A stretch of DNA of 7,641 nucleotides from positions 1-7,641 of the forward strand of contig JACQEQ010000251.1 in the NCBI GenBank assembly GCA_016200445.1. The letters run 5' to 3'. This document shows, one piece after another, positions 1 to 5,571 of the stretch. The position numbers and the translations under genes were made by a program. Every line of letters starts with the position of its first letter. Position 1 is the first letter of the stretch. The notes under the pieces were generated by a model. It was not told the DNA's origin and did not search any database. It was given only the letters and a program-made list of their open reading frames with translations. Origin of the DNA: Gammaproteobacteria bacterium (GTDB lineage Bacteria; Pseudomonadota; Gammaproteobacteria; SG8-11).

Positions 1-878
1 ATCGGCGGTATGCTTTTTATATAAACCGCCATGGCGTGACGATCGGCATCGGTGAGCTTTGAAGTTCCCTGTACTACGGCCTTCATGCCGGAGCCAATGA
101 AATCCGTCTCGGGTGTTATTCCCGTCTTGAGCAACTGCTCGATGTCCGCAATCGACCAACTGCCGATGCCGGTCTTGACATCCGAAGTGATGTTCGGCGC
201 ATTCTGCTTGTCGGGTCCGCCGATATTGCCGGAGAAGGATTTACTCAGCGTAAGCCCGCCCAGAAAATTGCGCGGAGTATGGCATTCCTCGCAATGCGCC
301 ACGGCGTGCACCAGATAATTGCCGCGGTTCCATGCTTCTCCCTGAGCCGGTTCGATCGCAATCGGTTCGGCAGTAAAGAACCACTCCCGCCAGAAGACGA
401 GTAGCGTGCGCCAACCGAAGGGTGGCTTTGCTTCATGCGCTTTGTTGGGCAGCGCTACCGCCGGCAAGGTCATGATGTAGGCGTACATATCTTCGATATC
501 GCGATCAGTAAGCTTGCTGTACGAGGTGTAGGGAAACACCGGAAAAAGATATTCCCCCTTGCGCCCGATACCGTTGCGCAGCGCATGCTTGAACTCCACC
601 AGACTCCAGGCGCCGATGCCGTACTGCGGGTCGGGCGTGATATTGGGTGAACGAAACGTGCCAAAAGGTGTATCGAGTCCCAGACCGCCGGAAGGGAGTT
701 TGGCACTACCCGCAGGGACGCTGCCGCCCCTCGGACCTCCGTGGCAGCTGTAGCAATCCGCCGCATCGTAAAGATACTTACCGCGGGCGATCGACTCCGC
801 ATCAACCGCACGCACTTCCGTTGCTGCGAGGCACCCCATGATAAGCAGCAGTACAGCGAATAATCTGGAGATTTTCAT
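1..878 (-). CDS. Diheme c-type cytochrome, exported (3' end beyond window)
   Basis: This frame stays open from ATG at 878 to the left edge: 292 codons, with no stop seen. Residues 1-24 form a Sec signal peptide (basic start, LFAVLLLIMG core, cleavage near VRA/VDA), so the protein is periplasmic. Two covalent haem sites are visible, CYSCH at 42-46 and CEECH at 196-200, each opening a class I cytochrome c domain. The repeated PNIT plus GIG..W pattern (79-91 and 229-241) marks an internal duplication of the kind seen in diheme cytochromes of the alcohol-dehydrogenase/COG2010 type. Met264 is a likely axial ligand for haem 2; the equivalent region of domain 1 reads PVFPYTSY, without a Met. An AGGA lies about 12 bases upstream of the start. 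It follows the phosphoesterase gene by 96 bases on the same strand, so the two are probably co-transcribed. It is probably an electron carrier, but its partner is unknown. Confidence 0.9.
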   Translation of the reverse strand, partial: MKISRLFAVLLLIMGCLAATEVRAVDAESIARGKYLYDAADCYSCHGGPRGGSVPAGSAKLPSGGLGLDTPFGTFRSPNITPDPQYGIGAWSLVEFKHALRNGIGRKGEYLFPVFPYTSYSKLTDRDIEDMYAYIMTLPAVALPNKAHEAKPPFGWRTLLVFWREWFFTAEPIAIEPAQGEAWNRGNYLVHAVAHCEECHTPRNFLGGLTLSKSFSGNIGGPDKQNAPNITSDVKTGIGSWSIADIEQLLKTGITPETDFIGSGMKAVVQGTSKLTDADRHAMAVYIKSIPP

Positions 879-974
879 GATATTAATTTCCTAAGGCAAT
901 GAGCACGTAAACGCCAGACGCAAGTAGCTCGTCCCGGACAGGAATCCCTTGCATCCGGCGTGTCCGTGATGTGA

Positions 975-1856
975 TTAAGAAACTTGCGTACTGGTCGGTT
1001 TGAACCTGTTGCCTTCAGTCTGCGCTGAAGTAAAGCCCAGCCCCTTGAACGGATGGGCCGGATCCCACGGAACCGGTGAACGCTTCGGCTGCGAACCCGC
1101 GAGCGGGAACGGCCAGGCCAATGATTCGGCCGAGTGATGCGCAATTTTTCCGGTCATCTGATGGTGCTCCTGATGGATATGGCCATAGAACACCGTCACA
1201 TTCTCGTAGGGCGTCAGGATGCCGATCGCCTTGGCGCCATCATTGGTCGCCCAGTCCCATGCAGGATAAAGATCGAATAATGGGCGATGCGCGAACACGA
1301 CAATCGGCTGCGTCTTGTCGTGCCGGGCCAAATCGTCATGCAGCCATTGCAACTGATTTTCCCCGATCATTCCATTGGGATCCGAAACATTGTCGAGCGC
1401 GACGAAATGCACGCCCTTGTGATCAAAACTGTAGTTGCTGACACCGAACATGGCCTTGTACATCTCGCCATTGTCGAGCCCGGCATCGTTCTCGCCGGGA
1501 ATAAAGCGCACCTCCTTGACTTTTAATTCCGCAACAATGGTTTTGAATTCCGTCATGCGTTGACGGCGCACCTTGTCATCCTGCGCACCATGAATGAGGT
1601 CGCCGGTGAACATGATGAAATCGGGCTGGCGCTTGAGTGCGTTCACCGCCGCGACGGCGCGCTTCAGCGTGTTCTTGGCTTCGGGGTTGGCTGGCCCCTC
1701 GAAACCCCAGTGCGTATCTGTCATTTGCACGAAAAAAAAGTCTTGCCCTGCTGCCGCCAGCGCACGGCCCCACAAACCGAGGCTCGAGGCGAACACCACG
1801 CCTCCGCCAAGTCCAATTAGTTTCAGAAAGTCCCTGCGATCAGTTTCGATGCTCAT
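975..1856 (-). CDS. Tat-exported calcineurin-like metallophosphoesterase
   Basis: The 293-residue product starts at ATG 1856, not at the in-frame ATG at 1898: a strong GGAGG lies 7 bases upstream, and the Tat motif RRDFLK (7-12) then falls near the N-terminus, followed by a hydrophobic stretch ending in ALAAAG (about 32-37). The fold is a calcineurin-like phosphoesterase. Metal-site motifs are D47-T-H49, G85-D86, AH190 and G225-H-I-H228. The usual GNHD box reads GEND (121-124), so the normally catalytic His is Asn. A conserved-looking tail, WDP..PFKGLGF (264-275), suggests a specialised subfamily. Substrate is unknown; phosphomonoesters, diesters or a non-enzymatic metal-binding role are all possible. 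It is first in an apparent operon with the diheme cytochrome c downstream and has a putative ECF promoter at 1901-1932. Confidence 0.9.
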   Translation of the reverse strand: MSIETDRRDFLKLIGLGGGVVFASSLGLWGRALAAAGQDFFFVQMTDTHWGFEGPANPEAKNTLKRAVAAVNALKRQPDFIMFTGDLIHGAQDDKVRRQRMTEFKTIVAELKVKEVRFIPGENDAGLDNGEMYKAMFGVSNYSFDHKGVHFVALDNVSDPNGMIGENQLQWLHDDLARHDKTQPIVVFAHRPLFDLYPAWDWATNDGAKAIGILTPYENVTVFYGHIHQEHHQMTGKIAHHSAESLAWPFPLAGSQPKRSPVPWDPAHPFKGLGFTSAQTEGNRFKPTSTQVS

Positions 1857-1900
1857 GAGAATACCTCCGGAGAGAGGCGCCAGAATTGGTGCCGTCACAA

Positions 1901-1932
1901 TGCAATACTGGCGAGGCTCGACTTTTATTCCC
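1901..1932 (-). promoter_or_regulatory. Putative ECF-sigma promoter of the phosphoesterase-cytochrome operon
   Basis: On the minus strand GGGAATAAAA (1932-1923) is followed by exactly 13 bases and then AGTATTGCA (1909-1901). The same block with the same spacing occurs twice around the ECF sigma gene. The match to the copy upstream of the dsrE-like gene extends upstream: both read ACACGGG(G)AATAAAA. The inferred transcription start is near 1895, giving a leader of about 40 bases before the GGAGG and ATG at 1856. Assignment to the local sigma factor is inference from motif sharing. Confidence 0.6.
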
Positions 1933-2265
1933 GTGTCATTCCATTACAGGGGTAAAGTCGTTATTTTTTTCATGCAGCGCTCTGTTCTTAGGAAGCAAGA
2001 ATCGGCCGGGAGAGCGACGGCCCTGAAGAAGCTCTGATCGATTAGTCACTGCTGTCGTTCCTGCGACGCACATGCGGAAATGTCTAAAATCACTGGATTC
2101 CCGCTTTCGCGGGAAAGACGCTTACTGAAAAGTTTCAATTCAGGGGGTTTCTAAAATTAGACGTTCGTAAATATCAGGAGCAGATTTTAAATTTATCGAC
2201 TCGTTACATTCCGGGATTTGAAACGTAACGAAGAAACGCTGGGCAAAGATTAGCTTTACAGCAGA
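1933..2265. other. Non-coding spacer upstream of the phosphoesterase operon
   Basis: I find no convincing gene here; the open frames crossing it lack a supported start or are antisense to the phosphoesterase. It contains a degenerate palindromic repeat (2054-2120). A perfect 7-bp inverted repeat, TCGTTAC (2201-2207) and GTAACGA (2225-2231) with a 17-base gap, could be a regulator site or chance. Near the left end CGACTTT (1919-1925) is mirrored by AAAGTCG (1954-1960), partly overlapping the -35-like block. Confidence 0.5.
2054..2120. repeat. Degenerate paired palindromic intergenic repeat (REP/dRS3-like)
   Basis: TTCCCGC (2098-2104) and GCGGGAA (2109-2115) form a perfect 7-bp hairpin with a TTTC loop, preceded by CACTGGA and followed by AGACG. 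Upstream, GTCGTTCCTGCG...TGCGGAA (2054-2079) looks like a decayed inverted partner. This resembles the ATTCCCGC/GCGGGAAT repeats dispersed between genes in many betaproteobacteria, the dRS3-like type known from Neisseria. No second copy in the window confirms it as a repeat. Confidence 0.5.
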
Positions 2266-2315
2266 AAAAGCGGCCGGAATGGTATTTTTTTAAAGTCTCA
2301 CTCCGGCCGTTTTAG
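2266..2315 (-). terminator. Rho-independent-type terminator after the first dsrE-like gene
   Basis: CGGCCGGA (2271-2278) and TCCGGCCG (2302-2309) form an 8-bp GC-rich stem flanked by an A-run on one side and a T-run on the other. Read on the minus strand the hairpin ends in GCTTTTT just downstream of the stop at 2327, so it probably terminates that gene; the plus strand ends in GTTTTAG, so it may work both ways. The 23-base loop is long, which lowers confidence. Confidence 0.6.
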
Positions 2316-2326
2316 TATTTTGTCAT

Positions 2327-2980
2327 TCAATACATCGAAATTAGTGCATAGCCCTGCAACTGAAAATCCGCAACAGAGCCGTGTCCGCCTGGAACAAAGC
2401 CGATGCCTGGTATCTTGTTCGTCATGTTGATACCGAGGTTGCGGGCAGCTACCTGGCAAAGATAAATCTTGATTCCTTTGCTCATTGCTTGTTCGATCAT
2501 TGGCACAAACGGGTTGGGCATCGGCGCTCCACCGGCGATAGGATTAAACGTTGCGTGCTGGGTAGCAGCGAGCGCCCCACCAGATTCGAGCAATACCACC
2601 ACCACCTCGACATCCTTGCCGATCGTCATGCCGTGCACATTTTCGTAATTTTTAATCAGATGATCCAATTGCGAAAAGAATCGCCCGCTGGTTCTATCCA
2701 CTACCCCGTTGGCACGGGTGAGGAAGGGGTGACCGATTGAGATCACAACCCGGGCATGATCTCGAACTTTGTAACACTCGGTAATCGCCTGCGCACCATA
2801 TCCAAACTCATCGTCCATCGAAGTCGTTCCGTCGTAGGGTGTAACCGGGCAATCCTGGGGGGTCGAAATCGTGTTAGCCCCGACCGCAAGCTGGGTAAAC
2901 ATCAGCGCACCCAAGGTGAGTGGCAATATAGATAGGCGCTTTGCAACAGATTTCACATGAGTTCTCTGCATTATCGACAT
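2327..2980 (-). CDS. Exported DsrE-family-like protein
   Basis: The product is 217 residues from ATG 2980. In-frame ATGs at 2995 and 2971 are possible; 2980 has a GGA 8 bases upstream, while the others have no visible ribosome site. Basic residues then a hydrophobic run (RLSILPLTLGALMFTQLAVGA, about 15-35) form a signal peptide. The rest fits the DsrE/F fold: a strand VEVVVVLL (124-131), a helix MIEQAMSKG (161-169), a strand IKIYLC ending at Cys175, and a tail VPGGHGSVADFQLQGYALISMY like that of its neighbour at 3221-3676. Cys175 sits where cytoplasmic DsrE/TusD relatives carry the sulfur-binding Cys; Cys44 and Cys69 are extra. A Gly/Pro-rich insert at about 142-158 is absent from the neighbour. 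It lacks the ECF-type promoter, so it may be regulated separately. A sulfur-handling role in the periplasm is inference. Confidence 0.8.
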   Translation of the reverse strand: MSIMQRTHVKSVAKRLSILPLTLGALMFTQLAVGANTISTPQDCPVTPYDGTTSMDDEFGYGAQAITECYKVRDHARVVISIGHPFLTRANGVVDRTSGRFFSQLDHLIKNYENVHGMTIGKDVEVVVVLLESGGALAATQHATFNPIAGGAPMPNPFVPMIEQAMSKGIKIYLCQVAARNLGINMTNKIPGIGFVPGGHGSVADFQLQGYALISMY

Positions 2981-3220
2981 GTTTAAGATCCACATATTTA
3001 TATAACGTTGAATTACGCATAGAGGAAACCGTAATAAGCATTACGTCTCCAGCCGCCCTTAATTTCAAATAAGGTGCCTGGACTATACTATTAGCCTATA
3101 AATTTTTCCAGTATTGACAAGCAAGTTAGGGGCAGTTTTTGCGTGCGCCAGCCGAGACCCGGCTATTGAGCCTCCTTGGTAACCTTAGAACATTGCAAGC
3201 GAGATAATTTTGTAATGACT

Positions 3221-3676
3221 CTACGGACGGATATAACTCCAGCCTTGCTGCTGTAGATTCAAAATCCGCACCAGACCGGCCGGCACGACATGTGCGCCTT
3301 CGGTAATTTCAGCCTTGGCATTGTTGGTTTTTTCCCATGTCTTGATGGTATTGCCGCAGGCGGCGAAACTCACGTTTTGCAACGCAAGATCCTTGATGCG
3401 ACCTGCCACCGGACTGTCTTTGAGCAGCATTTTCAACCCGGGACCGTAGGCGACAACTTCGATATTGATGTTGTCGATACCCAGCTCTCTTTGCACATTA
3501 ACCGCGTTATTAAGCGCCATGTTTGCTACTTTTTCGCTATCTTCAGTGATCTGAATAACCATGTTGTAGAGTTTCTTTTCCGGCGTCGCGACGGGCGCGT
3601 CTGCGGCAGTTGAACTTCCCGGCAAGACACTCAATGCGGCACTCGCGATCATCAGCACTGCAATTATCGATTTCAT
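3221..3676 (-). CDS. Exported DsrE-family protein divergent from the ECF sigma gene
   Basis: The product is 151 residues from ATG 3676. This start has an excellent AGGAGGTG 5 bases upstream; the longer frame reading back to 3844 would cross the intergenic promoters and the sigma gene and is rejected. Residues 1-25 are a Sec signal peptide (IIAVLMIASAALSVL, cleavage near STA/ADA). The mature part is a typical DsrE/DsrF domain: YNMVIQIT (37-44), NIEVVAYGPGLKMLL (71-85), VSFAACGNT with Cys107 (102-110), and the closing VPAGLVRILNLQQQGWSYIRP. Cytoplasmic relatives transfer sulfur on this Cys; what the periplasmic versions do is not established. It shares a short intergenic region with the sigma gene and has a matching promoter, so it is probably a target of that sigma factor. 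Confidence 0.9.
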   Translation of the reverse strand: MKSIIAVLMIASAALSVLPGSSTAADAPVATPEKKLYNMVIQITEDSEKVANMALNNAVNVQRELGIDNINIEVVAYGPGLKMLLKDSPVAGRIKDLALQNVSFAACGNTIKTWEKTNNAKAEITEGAHVVPAGLVRILNLQQQGWSYIRP

Positions 3677-3715
3677 AACACACCTCCTAGACATTTTGAT
3701 TGCTCGACTCATGGT

Positions 3716-3747
3716 GTATAACCGGTCGCGCAGGAGTTTTATTCCCC
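3716..3747 (-). promoter_or_regulatory. Putative ECF-sigma promoter of the dsrE-like gene
   Basis: On the minus strand GGGGAATAAAA (3747-3737) is followed by 13 bases and GGTTATAC (3723-3716). The inferred start of transcription is near 3709, giving a leader of about 33 bases with AGGAGGTG before ATG 3676. It is back to back with the promoter of the sigma gene. GTTATAC could alternatively be read as a housekeeping -10, but no TTGACA-like -35 lies at the right distance. Confidence 0.65.
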
Positions 3748-3780
3748 GTGTGCATCTAATTCTGTCGTTGGGGAATAAAA
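3737..3780. repeat. Perfect 11-bp inverted repeat between sigma and dsrE-like genes
   Basis: TTTTATTCCCC (3737-3747) and GGGGAATAAAA (3770-3780) are perfect inverted copies separated by 22 bases. Each arm faces outward at the same 13-base distance from a -10-like element, so the repeat is best explained as two divergent -35 elements. An operator for a dimeric regulator is the alternative. Confidence 0.85.
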
Positions 3781-3802
3781 TCGCCGGCATTTCAGTTGTA
3801 AC
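3770..3802 (+). promoter_or_regulatory. Putative autoregulated ECF-sigma promoter
   Basis: GGGGAATAAAA (3770-3780), then 13 bases, then AGTTGTAAC (3794-3802). The same spacing is seen at the two minus-strand copies at 3716-3747 and 1901-1932. The inferred start is near 3808, so the sigma gene mRNA would have only about 19 bases before its GTG start. Positive autoregulation is the usual arrangement for ECF sigma/anti-sigma operons. Confidence 0.65.
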
Positions 3803-3826
3803 TTTATCGATGGCACTACAAAGCGC

Positions 3827-4402
3827 GTGGCAAAAAATAATCACAACGAACTAGCGCGGTTTGAACACTGCGTGCTGCCGCATCTGGACGCTGCGTTCAA
3901 TCTAGCGCGCTGGCTGGTGGGCAATGACCACGATGCGCAAGATCTCGCGCAGGAGTCGTGTATGCGTGCGTTGAAATATTTTGCAGGTTTCCACGGCTCG
4001 GACGCTCGCGCGTGGCTGCTAACCATCGTGCGCAACACGACCTTCACCTGGCTGCGGCAACATCGCATGCAGGAACTCACGATGACGATTGAAGACGACT
4101 ATTTCGATGCGGCAGCAGCGTCAAGCGAGATCGTCGGATTGTCGCCGTCGAATCCTGAAACACAGCTTTCGCAACAAGCCGACGCAGACCAGTTGCGACA
4201 GGCCATCGAACAACTGCCGGTAGAATTTCGCGAGGTGATGGTGTTGCGCGAACTCGAAGATTTGCCTTACAAGCAGATTGCGGCGATCACCGGCGTGCCG
4301 GTGGGCACGGTCATGTCGCGGCTGGCCCGCGCGCGCAAACGCCTGCAGCAAATCCTTACGTCCGGAGCTACCGCACCAGAGAATACTGCCCATGGACTGT
4401 AA
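3827..4402 (+). CDS. ECF-subfamily RNA polymerase sigma factor
   Basis: This 191-residue sigma factor directs RNA polymerase to a small set of promoters. Region 2 spans about 11-80 (FEHCVLPHLDAAFNLARWL, DAQDLAQES, RAWLLTIVRNTTFTWLR) and region 4 about 122-176 (LRQAIEQLPVEFREVMVLRE, then the helix-turn-helix YKQIAAITGVPVGTVMSRLARARKRL, with the second part being the -35 recognition helix). There is no region 1 or 3, as in the ECF group. The start is GTG 3827; no in-frame ATG lies upstream and no Shine-Dalgarno is seen. An out-of-frame ATG at 3810 opens a 14-codon frame ending at 3854 that overlaps this start. The stop overlaps the anti-sigma start by 11 bases, indicating translational coupling. 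Its own promoter and two others in the window share a motif it probably recognises. Confidence 0.93.
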   Translation: MAKNNHNELARFEHCVLPHLDAAFNLARWLVGNDHDAQDLAQESCMRALKYFAGFHGSDARAWLLTIVRNTTFTWLRQHRMQELTMTIEDDYFDAAAASSEIVGLSPSNPETQLSQQADADQLRQAIEQLPVEFREVMVLRELEDLPYKQIAAITGVPVGTVMSRLARARKRLQQILTSGATAPENTAHGL

Positions 4403-5168
4403 CGAATTAAATGTCACGCTCAATGCTTATGTGGACGGCGAACTCGACGCGCTCACCACAGCCCGCATCGAATCGCATCTGCAAAGCTGTGCATCGTGTC
4501 AACGGCGGCTGCGCGAGCAGATGGATGTGCGCGCGGCGATTAAAACCGCTACGCCCTATTTCAAGGCACCGGCGAATTTGCGCAACCGCATTCATGCAGA
4601 GCTGCATAAGGAAGCGAAAACACGCTGGCTGGATTATCTAAACACCTGGCGCTGGCCAAGCATGGGCGCGGCTCTGAGTAGTGTTGTGTTATTCGGCGCC
4701 AGTCTTGTGCTGGTACTCAGCATGCCGTCGGCCGATGAATTGGTCGCACGCGAAGTGGTTTCCGGCCATGTGCGCTCGTTGATGGCCGAACATCTCACCG
4801 ACATCCGCTCCACCGATCAACACACCGTCAAACCATGGTTCATCGGTCAGCTCGACTTTTCTCCACCGGTCCATGATCTTGCTACGCAGGGCTTCGCGCT
4901 GGCGGGCGGACGGCTAGATTATGTCAACAACCGCCAGGTTGCGGCTTTGGTTTATCATTATCGCAAGCACGTTATCAATCTGTTCATTTGGCCGGCGGGT
5001 AAGGAAACGACGTCGAACCCTAACGAGCGAGAGTGGCAGGGTTATGCGGCTTATGAATGGACTCAGGCGGGAATGCAGTTTTGGGCGGTCTCCGATATCA
5101 ATACAACGGACTTACGCCAATTTGCACGCTTATTACGATTCTCTGCCATTGCACCGCCTCCGCAGTAA
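4392..5168 (+). CDS. Transmembrane zinc-finger anti-sigma factor
   Basis: The product is 258 residues from ATG 4392, inside the end of the sigma gene; a longer in-frame reading from 4278 is rejected because its extra part only shadows sigma region 4. The N-terminus carries a zinc-binding anti-sigma signature, H29-x3-C33-x2-C36 with Cys3 as possible fourth ligand, which would clamp the sigma factor in the cytoplasm. Residues about 91-111 (MGAALSSVVLFGASLVLVLS) form a single membrane helix. The remaining roughly 145 residues would be periplasmic and act as sensor, with no recognised ligand motif. The Cys/His cluster could respond to oxidants or thiol reagents as in other ZAS proteins; envelope signals acting on the outer domain are equally possible. 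Confidence 0.92.
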   Translation: MDCNELNVTLNAYVDGELDALTTARIESHLQSCASCQRRLREQMDVRAAIKTATPYFKAPANLRNRIHAELHKEAKTRWLDYLNTWRWPSMGAALSSVVLFGASLVLVLSMPSADELVAREVVSGHVRSLMAEHLTDIRSTDQHTVKPWFIGQLDFSPPVHDLATQGFALAGGRLDYVNNRQVAALVYHYRKHVINLFIWPAGKETTSNPNEREWQGYAAYEWTQAGMQFWAVSDINTTDLRQFARLLRFSAIAPPPQ

Positions 5169-5571
5169 AAAATACGGCGAACCGAATCCGCCGCATTACA
5201 TTACAACATTACTTCATGCATTTAATGACAAGCTGTGCGACCGGATTACCTCAGCCGTATTCAGCTGGACTCAACTTGCCGATACTGTGAATCCCGCACG
5301 GATGTATTCATAGCATCCACCGCCGCCTCCCGGCGAAAGTATTTTTTGGTCTGTTGACAGCTGATTTCCCTTCGCAAGATAGCGTAGATAAGTGTTCCTA
5401 ATAGTTTTATCCGATAACTTTAACTTTGCCTCGATATACCTGACTTGTTGTCTTTTTCTGAAAATGCCAACCCGGTTCGAATATCTGCGCTTGTGAACGA
5501 AAAAAATTAGCTTCTATGATGGCCTCCTTGCAGCGTGAATCACGGATGTACGACTACAACGGGGGTATACC
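5169..5571. other. Gene-free spacer between anti-sigma and SoxB-like genes
   Basis: I find no credible gene. Contents are a weak terminator-like hairpin (5321-5347), a TTGACA (5354-5359) without a good -10 at the usual distance, and an AT-rich stretch before the next gene. No copy of the GGGAATAAAA promoter motif is present. A 22-codon frame (5516-5582) overlaps the next start but has no ribosome site. The last bases hold GGGGG (5561-5565), the ribosome site of the next gene. Confidence 0.55.
5321..5347 (+). terminator. Possible terminator of the sigma/anti-sigma operon
   Basis: CGCCG (5321-5325) and CGGCG (5331-5335) form a short GC stem around CCTCC, followed after a few bases by a run of six Ts (5342-5347). 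The stem is only 5 bp and the T-run is offset by 6 bases, so it is a weak candidate. Its place about 150 bases after the anti-sigma stop fits. Confidence 0.4.

Noticed and set aside
1497..1529. GGGAATAAAG on the plus strand, similar to the ECF -35 motif
   Set aside because: It lies inside the phosphoesterase gene, no AGT-type -10 follows at 13 bases, and no plus-strand gene is downstream.
1594..2037. Plus-strand frame running from the phosphoesterase gene into the spacer
   Set aside because: It is antisense to the Tat signal region and the promoter, and its product has no recognisable domain.
3150..3164. Small hairpin (AGCCG/CGGCT) downstream of the dsrE-like gene at 3221
   Set aside because: The stem is 5 bp and no T-run follows on the minus strand, so it is not a credible intrinsic terminator.
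5354..5382. TTGACA with AAGATA nearby as a housekeeping promoter for the SoxB-like gene
   Set aside because: The -35 is perfect, but the -10 candidates match poorly at 16-18 base spacing and the leader would be about 190 bases.
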